Positions 27,501 to 38,435 of a DNA stretch of 64,000 nucleotides are shown here, piece by piece; the first letter of the stretch is position 1, and every line of letters begins with the position of its first letter. The stretch spans positions 248,001 to 312,000 of the forward strand of contig CAJNYU010000183.1 of NCBI GenBank assembly GCA_905331475.1, written 5' to 3'. The stretch comes from Rotaria socialis. Lineage: Eukaryota > Rotifera > Eurotatoria > Philodinida > Philodinidae. The notes beneath the pieces were generated by a model. The model was not told the origin of the DNA. It saw only the letters and a program-made list of their open reading frames with translations, and did not search any database. Position numbers and translations under genes: made by a program.

Positions 27501-28664
27501 TAAAATGAAGAATATCGAGAACTAAAATTTTTAACTAAATAAAAGAAAGAAAACAAAAATTGTAAAAAATAAACTTTATTTGTTCACATAAACATATGCG
27601 TCAAGTAGAGCAAAAAAATATTCATCGAAGCCTTATTATGACAGTATTGTTTTAGTTATAATTTTAAAAAAATACAAGTTTCCTCTTTTCATGAAGATAC
27701 ATTCGATAAGAAATCTATATAGAATTATCGATAAATGTTCAAATCACTGACTCAGACCTGTAGTATTTTAGACTATGAATTTCCCACCGAAATAGAATAT
27801 TCTTTTTTTTCTTTAATTTATTTCAAATAAAATATATTTGATCAGAAAACCAAATTTATAGAAGATCTCAGAAACGTATTTTACGAGTATAAATATTTAT
27901 TTAATATCCAGCAAAAATTCGAAGTATTTTTCTAAATTGACTACTGAACGAATAGAGTGTAACCCTATTCAGTAGAACTGCATTCCAATGAGATTTAAAT
28001 GTTTTAACATCTTCCGGATTAAAATTCTATATAATAACAGAATATTCTACAGATTGAAAGAATAAAATCCTAGCTGGAGATGCGAGTGCAGAATTATCGG
28101 ATTATATTTAATGTATGAAAACAAACCTCTCCATTTTCTGGTTTGTCACAGTTGAGCATCCATGTGCCCGTTTTTATACAAGCTTCTTCTAGAATTGAAT
28201 CAAATAAATCCAATGCATCAATCCAATGATATAGTTCACACTAGAACATAAGCAAAAAAATTAAAATAGTAATGAAATAAATATATATTTATATATTTTT
28301 TTCTATTCTCAAAACATGAGTTGCTCAAGATGAACGAAACAAAGGATTGCATAAGAACGTAATAGTTTTACTAACTTTGTAAAACTATAAAAGTTGAGTG
28401 TCGAGAAAAAGAAGTGAAATTATCGAAATTCTATCAATTGAAAACTTACTTTTCCAATATGCCAAATAGTTATTGGTGTCAATAGATCGTGTAATTCTTT
28501 TCGATCACAACTTTTTAATTTATCGATAAATAATTTACAATCAGCCGGCTATAACAAACAAGAGAAAGAAAACAAGTAAACAAAAAATTTGTAAACATGC
28601 AATATTCTTAATTTCTTACTGGTTCCGGTAGATATTTTTTCAATTTCGATCGATCAATTTTCAT
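9569..28664 (-). CDS. HUWE1: HECT-type E3 ubiquitin ligase HUWE1 (Mule/ARF-BP1)
   Basis: Giant E3 ligase that ubiquitinates p53, Mcl-1, histones and DNA polymerase beta in mammals. The start [15 protein letters not shown] at 28664 aligns with the human N-terminus, and [16 protein letters not shown] and the armadillo-like DUF908/DUF913 blocks follow (about 22640-28240). After an inserted polyQ tract come a UBA domain ([13 protein letters not shown], about 21280-21410), a UIM-like [12 protein letters not shown] (about 21200-21240) and a WWE domain ([12 protein letters not shown], about 20290-20475). An acidic stretch lies at about 16640-18130, and three tandem ubiquitin-binding UBM motifs at about 14490-14940 (e.g. 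[17 protein letters not shown]). The C-terminal HECT domain covers about 9569-11250. The catalytic Cys in PSAHTCFNQLDLP is present, its codon split by an intron. Exons are few and large; one is over 4 kb. The stop follows GFGFA. Low-complexity Thr/Asn/Gln spacers are longer than in human. Orthology is certain although some exon edges are approximate. Confidence 0.97.
17670..17699. repeat. (ATT)n microsatellite in a HUWE1 intron
   Basis: About nine tandem ATT units in the intron that follows the exon encoding part of the acidic region of HUWE1. Confidence 0.85.
21512..21616 (-). repeat. HUWE1: Polyglutamine tract (35 Gln) in HUWE1
   Basis: On the coding strand 35 consecutive Gln codons, 16 CAG and 19 CAA by my count, lie between the DUF913 region and the UBA domain. 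A Leu-Gln-Glu-Glu stretch precedes the tract. The interrupted CAG/CAA pattern should be more stable than pure CAG. I recall no such tract in vertebrate HUWE1. The overlapping frames in this stretch that read as poly-Ser/Asn or poly-Val/Ala are shadows. Confidence 0.95.
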
Positions 28665-28696
28665 ATTTGTTAACAAAGATAAATAACAAAAGTCAT
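28665..28696 (-). promoter_or_regulatory. HUWE1 5' leader segment with splice acceptor and 8-codon uORF
   Basis: The reverse strand has TTTTTCAG immediately before ATGACTTTTG, then an 8-codon reading frame closed by TAA just upstream of the true HUWE1 ATG ([10 protein letters not shown]). The alignment with human HUWE1 starts at the second ATG. If the AG at 28697-28698 is used as a cis or spliced-leader acceptor, the mRNA would begin its genomic part with this small upstream ORF. Confidence 0.55.
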
Positions 28697-30335
28697 CTGA
28701 AAAAGAAACAGATAAGTAAATTGTAAGAAAATGTCCTCCGTAATTTCACGTGGATGTATAGATGCGTCTATCGACAATGAAAAAGAAGAGAACGATATGA
28801 CTATGAATCAGATACTGGTTTTTACCTTCGTATTTATAGGAAGAAATTACCCATTGATCAGCTTTTCGCTATGCTTCTTGTGTTACGGGTGAAGCAAAAA
28901 GGAAAAATAATTATTTCTTTTTTTTCTAATTTTTTCGAAATAATGTTTAGATGAAATTTCTTTCTTCATGTTTTGTAATTATTCAAGCACCATCTATCAT
29001 CCACACTTATAAACATTAAATGAATAGAGTACAACAACTATTGGATATGGTTGTCAATGTGACATTTAAGTTAAAATATGGACAACAAGAGAACAGTTTA
29101 CTGCGTTTTCCTTTTTTTACTAGAAGAAATAGATCAATCAACTTTTTGTGCTTGTTTTTGTTTGGCACTTTTAACCAACCAATCGTCCTATTTTTGATTC
29201 TTTTTTTTCTGATTATGTTTTATTTATTTGTCTTGTGTACATACAATCATAATTATTAACAATGTCAAAAAATGAAACAATGTTTGTAAATTTATGCCAA
29301 GACTTTTCTAACTATCATACGAGTATAACAAATAATATCAGTGATTGATAGTAACAACGAAAGGCAACAATGAATGAACAACTCACGTAAGAATTTTTAT
29401 TTGGGATTTTTGAAAATATCAAACTGAAATTTTCCGAAATCGAATGATTTTCTCCCGAAAATAATATATTATTTCAAGTAGAAAGAAATTAGATCACGTT
29501 CTTTCGAAGAGAAATTATTGTAATCAATGTAAAAGACTAATAAGAACTTTTAGAGTTATCGTTAGATTTAGCGTTAATGTAAATTTTCAATGTTTTTCTT
29601 GACGTTACGAAAAAAATTAAAATTGTTAGGAAAATCTTCAAACAAAAATATTTTACCGAAACTGTTGTGATTTTAACTCACAATGCTTATCCGCTGTTAG
29701 AATTGAGTCAGGCTTCGATTCATTATTATTGATCAAGATAATTTTATCTAGATTAAACTTTAGATTGATAAACTCTCGAAAAGCAGATAAATGACATTTG
29801 TAATTTTCGGTCATGAATATGACGCATCTGGGCGAGGATATTGCTGAGTTCTATCTTTAGAAAAAGATAAATATCAAGTTAATCAGAAGTTTTTTTTAAT
29901 CTATCGTGTAGCTCAAGTTAGTGAAAGCCATTCCAAATACCATCCGAGCTCGATATAAGTCTTTTAGTTGTGATCATATGTGTCTTCATTTCTAAAAGTA
30001 CTTGTTTGTTTTCATCTCATTCTTAATTACTTTTTGATAAAATAAACTCTAAACGAAACATTTACTAATATACCGATAGATAATCTGGATATATTGAACC
30101 CTACAAATCTTCTAATTAAATGGAAAAAAAGCATTACCATGAAGTTTGTCAACGAAAACTCATAGCCTTGTTTTACTATATTTAAAATTTACATTTTTTT
30201 TTCGACATACAAACACTGAATAATAATTATCAACGTATCATTTGATTTTCTCGAAGTCAAATCTAAACATAAGAGTTACAAATGCATCCAGAATATTCTG
30301 TATAGTTTCTAATCTATTTATTTGTTGGTTCGTAG
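28697..30335. promoter_or_regulatory. Divergent promoter region between HUWE1 (minus) and TDG (plus)
   Basis: About 1.6 kb between head-to-head genes. It must hold the HUWE1 promoter and the first exon or exons of TDG, because the first TDG exon I can define (30336) begins in phase 2 and has no start codon. One weak candidate start exon is ATGAA before GTTTGT at about 30138, which would give the right phase, but its donor is poor. An open frame at 29020-29259 is Phe-rich and unconvincing. Confidence 0.45.
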
Positions 30336-33300
30336 AGCTCAAACAGCACCGCCACCAATAGTTTTGAAATTGAAAAAATATGATGATCATAATCCAGATG
30401 TTATAAATCCTCATACATTGTAAGAATGTTTCTTCTTTTTTTAATTTGTTAGTTAGTGATTTAATTGAAATTCTTTTTTCTCTGCTCATATTGACAGTCA
30501 TATATCAACCGAAACTATAGATCGTGGACAATCTAATTCATCGTCATTTATTCAGAACAACGAAAGTGATAGTGTTATTATGACTGCATCACCTGGAACA
30601 CTGCGTGTCAAATTAAAAAACCCATTTCTCAATGGTTGTGCTGCTGATCATATTGATGAAGAATACACAGAGTATATCATTTACAAAAAAAATTGTTTTT
30701 TTTTTCATTAAACTAAATATTTACTTTTTTAGTTTGATCTCTTTGGAAAGCGTAACTCGTCCAGCTAAACGTACTAAAAAGTCATTATCAAATGATAATG
30801 TTAGTAATAATATGTAAGTGGAAAAGAATTTCATATCAATCTCATTCTTATAAGTCAAGTATTTCTCTAGCTAAAGTCTTTGCTTGATGTTGAAATAATA
30901 ATTTATCTCTTCAATTTCTGCTTGAAATTTTCTTTCATTTAAACCATTAATAAAATGCATGATTTATCTATTTTATTCATATTTACTAAAAACGAGTTTA
31001 ACCGATCACTTTGAAACACATGAAAAACAACTTTAAAATTTTATTTCAGTATCAATGAAAGATTTCTATGAGAAATATAAGATTTTACTGATATTTTTGA
31101 AATGAACCTGAGCTTCTAATATGTAAAAATTTGTCTTTTTTTCCAGTGGAATTCTATGTGTTATATTCCGTACTAAACTTCCAAAACTATCTAAAACTAA
31201 CAACAGAGCCTGTCAGGGTTTAGTCTCGAAACATTTCTTTAAAATAGTAGCTATTTAATTCTGTTATTATTTTTTTTGGTTTAGATTAAATACTGACCTT
31301 AATAATGATTATGTGTCTAATCAGCAAAATAAACGAATTACCGAGTGAGTCATTTAGTGCAAGAATGAAAAAGAATTGATAATTGTCTTTTGTTTTCTTC
31401 TTTTTATTTGTATAGTGTACAACAAGAACATTGTGTAGCAAGTGAACCAACTTTAACTTCGCCGTTAGTTCTTAAAATTCGTCGAGACAGTTTAACAATG
31501 ACAACTACAACTTCATCAAACGGGTATTTTTATACTTTCACCTTTTAACATCAACCTTGTATTCATTTTTTTCTTCTTCTCTCTTCTTCAACATAGTTAT
31601 ATGCTTAAACAAACATACATATATCCGACTTGTTTGAGTTGGAATGTACGGTTTCCTTTTTCTCTTCTACTTCTTCTTGTTCTTCTTCTTCTCTTTCTCC
31701 CTCGTTTGCTTTCTTTCCTCTTGTCAACGAACAGAATTGGCTATATAAAAGAAATGTGCATACATACATAGTTCATTATGTATTATATCTCTATCTTATG
31801 CTGTTCTCTTCATATCTTTTATTTGTTTAGGATTCCGTCAATCGTTGAGCCCGAATCAAATCGACAGTTATTAATAAAACTAAAGAAAAATGAAAATGGC
31901 GAATTAATAACACGTAAAAATTCGTTTGGCTCACAAATGTCAACAGAATATCTAATAAACGAGCAACAAAACTGTTCAACAGCAAATGAACTTACATCAA
32001 CAATACTTACAAATGGTCATAATGATTCATTATATGAACCAGTAACGATTCAATCATCACCAACATCACATGTAACAAATGTGTTAATAAATTTTAATAA
32101 TGACGATAATAATCAAATATCTCAACAAAAGCCAGTATTAGATCAAACTTCTGAAACGTAAATTTTCATTTTGTTTTTTGAAGAAGAATTCAAATCACTT
32201 TTCTTTTAGTCATACAAAAGAACTTTTAGATGAAGCATTAGATAGTGTAAAAAATGTTTTAATGCAAACATTTAAAAAAAATTTGGAATCTGGCGGTGAT
32301 CTTAAGTAGATGAAAATTACTTGAATAAAACACAAAAAATTTTCTCTTCTTTATTTAATAGTGCTCTAAAAAGTACCCTAGGCTCCGATGAAGTTGCAGA
32401 AGTATTTCTAGCAAAATTAAGGCAATCACTTAAACGTGACACTAAAAATGAATCGAAATCTCAAGAGTAAGTGTATTATGATCAATATTATTTTTTGATT
32501 AAAAAAAGATTCCTTTTGTGTTTAATTATTGAAGTAGAACCAACACGAATACTGAAATTCCTTCATCACAAACGTCGACACCATTGAATTCTTCAAATAC
32601 GATGATGTCACCAATATCGAATGTGACATCATCCCCATTATTACCTTCAATACTAACCATGATGGATAAAACAAGTTCGCCATCATCACCACAATCACAA
32701 ATAACGAACGTTAATAATAAAAGAAAAGCTTCGACAGTATCAATGAATCCGAATCGTTTTGATGGTGCAACTGAAGAAGAGCTATCACAACGTCTTCTTT
32801 CAGATATTCTTCAACCAAATCTTGATATTGTCTTTGTATGTCATGAATTTATGCGTTCTGTTGTCTTTAAAATTTCATCTAGGTCGGTGTTAATCCAAGT
32901 CTCTATGCTGTACATAAGGGGCATCACTATGGTGGACCAGGAAATCATTTTTGGAAGTTATTACATATGTCTGGTTTAATACCAAATTCGCTGAATGCTA
33001 ATGATGATTACCGTATGCCACAATATGGCATTGGTTTTACAAATATTGTGCAAAGGCCATCAAAAGCTGGATCAGATATTACGAAGTAAAAAAAACAAAG
33101 AAAAACAGTATTTGTTTTTCTAATATTCTTATAAATAATCTGTATAGGGATGAAATAACTACGGGTGCTGAGGTTTTAATGCACAAAATTAAAACTTATA
33201 GACCGAAAATTGTTGCGTTTAACGGACGAGGTATAAATACAAAATAGGAATTTTTTTACATTAATCAATAAAATATTTTATTATTTAATTTAGGAATCTA

Positions 33301-35575
33301 TGAGGTTTATGCTGGCAATAAACATTTTCATTATGGAAAACAACCGGAATTATTTCTTGGGACAGATACAGTAAGCATCGATATATATATATATGCAAAA
33401 ATTAACTGGATACAATTGGTTTGTCAGTTTGATTAGAATGTGTATTTTCACGATGCCATGTGTATACTCTCGAGATATCATTTCCTATCGGTTACTAGTT
33501 GTCGAATACGATACAGCATTTGGCGTGTATGTCAGAATGTAGCCTTGGTCCTCTTGATACATTTTCTAACGACTTAATTCTATCGACGCTAGGTCGTTTG
33601 TGTCGAAGAATTGCGAAATTTGAGAGGCTCTTGTTTAGCTTATATTGCAATTACCAAGTTATCTTGACAAGAATAGCAGAAACTTAGTAAAAGTTTTCTA
33701 CAGATAAATGTTTCAATCAATACCACATATTATACATGAACAAATCATGTCATCGGAAAATTTTATCTATTGATAGGTCTAAATGATCTATAGAATACAG
33801 ATATATAGCAGCTTTTATCCAAAGAAAATTCTCGCTTTCTCAATTTCTCAACTTTAGTAAAGAAAAAAATGTCATGATTGATGTTTAGAATTATGAGAAT
33901 AATAGTAAAATAAAATTATGATAAGACTTTTGTTTTTACAGATTTATATCTTTTCAATTCGAAAGTAGATTATTTCTCAGTGAAAGGCATACTATTGAAT
34001 TATAGTTCAAAATTGATGAAGGATATTTATCTAGACTTTGATATCAAAGTATTTTGAATGAATACGATTGATCAATTTATGCTTGAAATATGTTGCTATT
34101 TTTTTTTCATGAACCTTTGACATTTCATAATCGATGTTTACTTACAGATTATATGTTTATTTGAGATCATATATATTTGAAATAGAAACTACAATGTTCG
34201 ATTAAGCTAATTCATCATTTCATTGTCACTAAAAGAAATAATATTTCTTATTGTTTTTCTTTTTACTATAGCACGTATTCGTAATGCCATCATCAAGTGC
34301 TCGTTGTTCCCAATTGCCACGTGCTGAAGATAAACTACCATTTTATGTTGGTTTAAGAAAATTACGGGATTTTGTAAATGGTTCATTACATTCATTAAAT
34401 GAAGCTGAGATAACATTTCCAGATATAAAAATAAAAGATACAGATGATGTTTTACAAAAAACAGTAATACGTATAAGTAATAAACCTTTTTCGGAATTAT
34501 CAGCTGAAACGCTGAAGTGCTACGGCGATAAAATTCCATCTGGGCAGATGATATCAAAAAATATACAATCATCATCATCATCTCAACAAATAAATTATCC
34601 ATCTCCATCATTATCACCGTCCTCTTCATCAAATTTAGTTTTTAATACAGACGCAATTACAACACAAACAATGTCTATTTTGCATAATACAAATCATCTA
34701 CACAATGAAAATTTAATTACCTATGATCAACAAGCACAACGTGTTTATCTACAAAATAATGGAAGTTATGCATCGTCACCACCACAGTTCACAAATCAAC
34801 AACAGCGATCATCGACAAATTCTTATCTTGACAATTCATCTTCAAATACAAATGCAGCTGTACTTGCTGCACTAGCTAGCGGAGGATTCAATTCATCAAC
34901 ATCCCAATCTCAGCCAACACAAACTATTTGTATTGGTGGACAGCATCCAGAACAACAATCTGGTTCTTATTCGACATCTTCATCGTTTAATAATAATTCG
35001 ACAAGTAAATTATTTAAGAGAAAAAAAAGCAGACTTTCCTTTTTCAATAACCCAATTTTTTAGTTTCAAATTCTCGTTCATCATTAACACCGTCATATTT
35101 AGTTCATCATACTCCTCAATCTTCAATTGACTATCAAAATTCTTCAACATCTCAAATCATATCTCGCTCATTACATGGTAATTCGACTGAACCATTACCA
35201 TCATTCGACACTATATTGAATTCATCATCGTTGTCTATTCGTTCGCAAACAATTTCGGCAAAAGACTCTCTATCTAGTCGTCAATATTTACAGAAGCAAA
35301 CACTTATTGTTGTTCCATCAACAATAAAGTCAGGATCATCTTGTCAACTGCCTTCAACATCAACTAATTCATCGACTATTGTTCTTCCAAAGATATCACA
35401 TACAAATTCAATTGAAAAACGCCCAAGAAATACAACTGATGACTGTTTATATGTTCGTTACGAACGTGAGCCACATACAAGTAATAATGATCAATTTCGT
35501 TTTTCATATATTGTTGATGAACATTCGCCACTATTGCATAAACGTTTACGATATGTATCAATAAATGATCTGTAA
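30336..35575 (+). CDS. TDG: G/T mismatch-specific thymine-DNA glycosylase, 5' exon missing
   Basis: MUG/TDG-family base-excision glycosylase that removes T (or U) from G mispairs and, in animals with 5mC, oxidised 5mC. Fourteen exons are visible: 30336-30419, 30498-30671, 30733-30813, 31285-31344, 31416-31523, 31831-32157, 32210-32305, 32362-32466, 32538-32835, 32883-33085, 33148-33230, 33294-33370, 34272-35004 and 35064-35575, about 979 residues in all (human TDG is about 410). The catalytic core is intact: GVNPSLYAVHKGHHYGG with the catalytic Asn, PGNHFWKLLHMSGL, YGIGFTN, FNGRGIYE, and MPSSSARCSQLPRAEDK just before the C-terminal tail. The roughly 400-residue N-terminal region is disordered, with a basic stretch RPAKRTKKS and four Lys/hydrophobic motifs. 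The C-terminal tail is Ser/Gln/Asn-rich. A possible polyA signal lies near 35790. The start codon was not found. Confidence 0.93.
33364..34271 (+). other. TDG: Large (about 900 bp) TDG intron
   Basis: It separates the FLGTDT exon from the HVFVMPSSSARC exon, with donor GTAAGC and acceptor CTATAG. Its size contrasts with the usual 50-60 bp. It contains a short AT run at about 33380-33395 and a 62-codon open frame (33499-33687) with no recognisable features. I see nothing else in it. Confidence 0.75.
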
Positions 35576-36133
35576 TATGAAGAAGAAGAAAATGAATTTT
35601 TTTTAAATGTCTTCTGGTGATTTCTTGACGAATGATCCTTCCATTTGTGCATTATTCATATATTTCAATAGAATTGTCGTTCGCATTCTTTTAGTTTGTA
35701 GATAATCTTCTTTTGTATTCTCGTTGATAGAATCTCTTTTTTGTTATATTCGTTTTGTGTCCTGAACAAAATGAAACTATTTGGAATGAAAAATAAATAA
35801 ATACATAATTAGTTTTCTGTTATATCAGCCTCATTTTGTACAGCGTTCTATTTTTCGTGTTCGTCTTCATATGTATTTCGAATATAATTGCGAGCATTCT
35901 TAAATCAATATATGTACAAAAAAAATATGCTCCGCTTGGTTTTTAACAGATTTTTGTTTTTTGCGCATGCACCATTTTTGTTCTCGGTGTTTGCGTTTGT
36001 TTTTTCTGTGTAATGTTCGACTCGTTCGGATGAAGAAATAAAATCATTTTCATTGTATTTCAAACGTTTTCGGAAGCATCAAATACAGAATATGTACAAA
36101 TTTTGTTTTCTTTCGTTTTTTTCCCTATTAGAT
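35576..36133. promoter_or_regulatory. Intergenic: TDG 3' UTR and upstream region of the next gene
   Basis: AATAAA-type signals occur at about 35789-35797. At 36121-36131 a pyrimidine-rich stretch ends in CTATTAG two bases before the ATG at 36134, a probable cis or trans-splice acceptor. No coding frame is supported apart from the read-through 5' extension described for the next gene. Confidence 0.5.
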
Positions 36134-38435
36134 ATGAATAAAATGGACGACAAGCATCGGCATCATCCGTATTATAGAACAGAACATTCTACTGATAGAC
36201 GATATGATGATAGTGATAATAGACAAAGATATAGACATCGCCATGAACATGCATCATCTTCTCGCAATGAACGATTTCATAATAAAAATCAAATCAATTA
36301 TTCAAATCAACAAAAATCAAATACCAAATCATATTCATATTGTCCTTCATCATTGCCTGTACCATTGATGGCTAGTAAAGCAGTTAATTCATCTACATTT
36401 ACATGTACATCAGTAACTGCTATACCTCAAGAGCGTGAATCATGGATACGTTCGGTAAAAAAGACAAAAATAAATGAAAGTAATGAACAAAAAACACAAT
36501 ATCTAGAAACAATGCTTCGTATGCCACAGCAACAAAAATCTTCCATAAATTCATCCACATTTGATAGAATGCGTTTTGCGAATGAAGAAAGGCCAACGTC
36601 AACGTTTTCAACAGAGCATGCTGATAATATTCATGAAAATTCATTTCATTTTGTTTCCAATGCTAATAGTTACGGCGATATAAATACAATAGAAAGAATT
36701 TTATTTGATCAATCTCTGCAAACAATAAATGGTCAATGTTTGAATCCGCAATTATTACCAACATCACCACCATCCGTATGTATATTTGGCGTTTATTACA
36801 TCTGTAAAACCAACTACAAAAAGTAACATTCCGCCTGTGCATCTCTTGACCCAAGTTTTGATTGCTGAAACGAGTACAACCAGAACCATCATGATCAATA
36901 TGAAATGAAGGTTGCCGACTACTCGATCATCTACCTTCGTGAGTTTCATTTCGACGATCATTCCCCATCGTTACACTTGTTGAATATTCATAGTGATAAA
37001 TACACTGCAAATGCTTTCATATGATATCATCGATAGATTCAATCATCAAGAATAGATACAGGCTAAAGTTATATTGTCAAAGTGTAGATTATCAAATTTC
37101 AGTATAATGTATACTGATCGAAACGTTCAGGATATATTGCGTCTATTGAGGCTAATATTTTTAGCCTAGTGTCATGACATTTTCTGAAGCTTGTTCACAT
37201 ATACGGGCGGCTAAATATCATCTGGACTGTTTAATCCATCCGTATGTAGATTGCATTAGTTTTTCAACAGAAGATATCAATGAAATGCATTTCTTTTTTA
37301 AAGTTTTCAATTGTATATGTAGAACAAGGACAACGAGTTCAATATCGTGAAAAACTCGAAAAAAGTGATGTTTCATTATAGAGACGTTCTATTCGTTGCA
37401 AAGAATTTTTGAAAAATTTTCATTTCGAATATTCAGGGATATCTTAAACGAGAAATTGATTTTACGCTTTTACTGAAACATATCGAGTCGATGGCGAAAA
37501 TTAACAAAAAGTGAGATATCACATAAAAACTCACGTTACTATAGATAAAAAACAAGTAGATTTTAGACTGTCTGTCAATGCATTTCACTGAATTTCAAGT
37601 TGTCTGATGAAGAGTGATTATTCTTTCAGGCAAATTTTTATTGAACAGATACAAAAAAAAACGATTTTATTCTTATTTATATAACTTTTTTAAATTTTAC
37701 TAGATCGTTGATGGTGAACCCGTATTACAAAAAAATTTCGAAAGTCTACCTTATTCAGGTTTTCTTATTGATAATTGTGATGAAGTAGAAGATTTATGTC
37801 CACTTTCTTCTCTACCTCGCATTCCATTTTCACTATCTCCAACGACTGAAAATGTATCACAGCAAAATCAAAACGATCTTAACGAGCAACGTGCTATACT
37901 AGTCCATGAACTCAATGCAGCCGATGCGGAACAAAAGGAAATAGCAAGACGTCAAAAACGTATGCAAAGAAAAATTCAGAAGAAGAAAAACCAAGAGAAG
38001 ATTGAAAATGAAGTCAAACAACTTGCTGAATCTGAACCTACATCAACCGTCAATACTAAAGATCATCAAGAATCTGCATCTGATTGGATTGTTGAATATG
38101 ATACGACAGAAACTAATTCAATATCACAATTAACTAATATGATAAGAAGAGCGTCAGCAACCATGACCAGTGCAGATACGATTGCTCAAGTTAATGCAAT
38201 TTTGAAAAAGATAAAAAAACAACAGACAGAATTAAGCAAATTAAGACAATTTGTGATATCAATATTAGATGAAGAACAAAAACGAAATTCAACGAATACG
38301 ACACGAAACAATTCAGATATTAATCAAGATAGATTTCTGGCATTTCTAAATCAACCAACTATTTCTGGCTGTTGGTTATGTGCAGGAAAAAACTATACTG
38401 AAACGGCTACACAATGCAATGGCATTGATCAATAG
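36134..38435 (+). CDS. Unrecognised two-exon protein with coiled coil and C-terminal CxxC
   Basis: Two exons, 36134-36775 and 37704-38435, join in phase 0 (GTATGT ... TTTTACTAG) and give 457 residues. The open frame continues 81 nt further upstream to an ATG at 36053, but a strong acceptor (CCCTATTAG) ends just before 36132, so I take MNKMDDKHRHH as the start. The N-terminal half is His/Arg/Ser-rich and looks disordered. The second exon opens with VDGEPVLQKNFESLPYSGF, then has a strongly charged helical stretch (NEQRAILVHELNAADAEQK... KRMQRKIQKKKNQEK) and a second helix (QVNAILKKIKKQQTELSKL). It ends with GCWLCAGKNYTETATQC, a CxxC with a later Cys that might bind metal. I do not recognise the family. 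The base and codon use is like the neighbours, and the open frames on both sides of the intron argue that it is real. Confidence 0.75.

Noticed and set aside
29020-29259. 79-codon plus-strand frame as the missing first exon of TDG
   Set aside because: Phe-rich and ends in a stop; I could not find a donor giving phase 2 to join 30336.
36053-36133. N-terminal extension of the gene at 36134
   Set aside because: A strong splice acceptor ends at 36131 and the extra residues read like translated AT-rich intron or leader.
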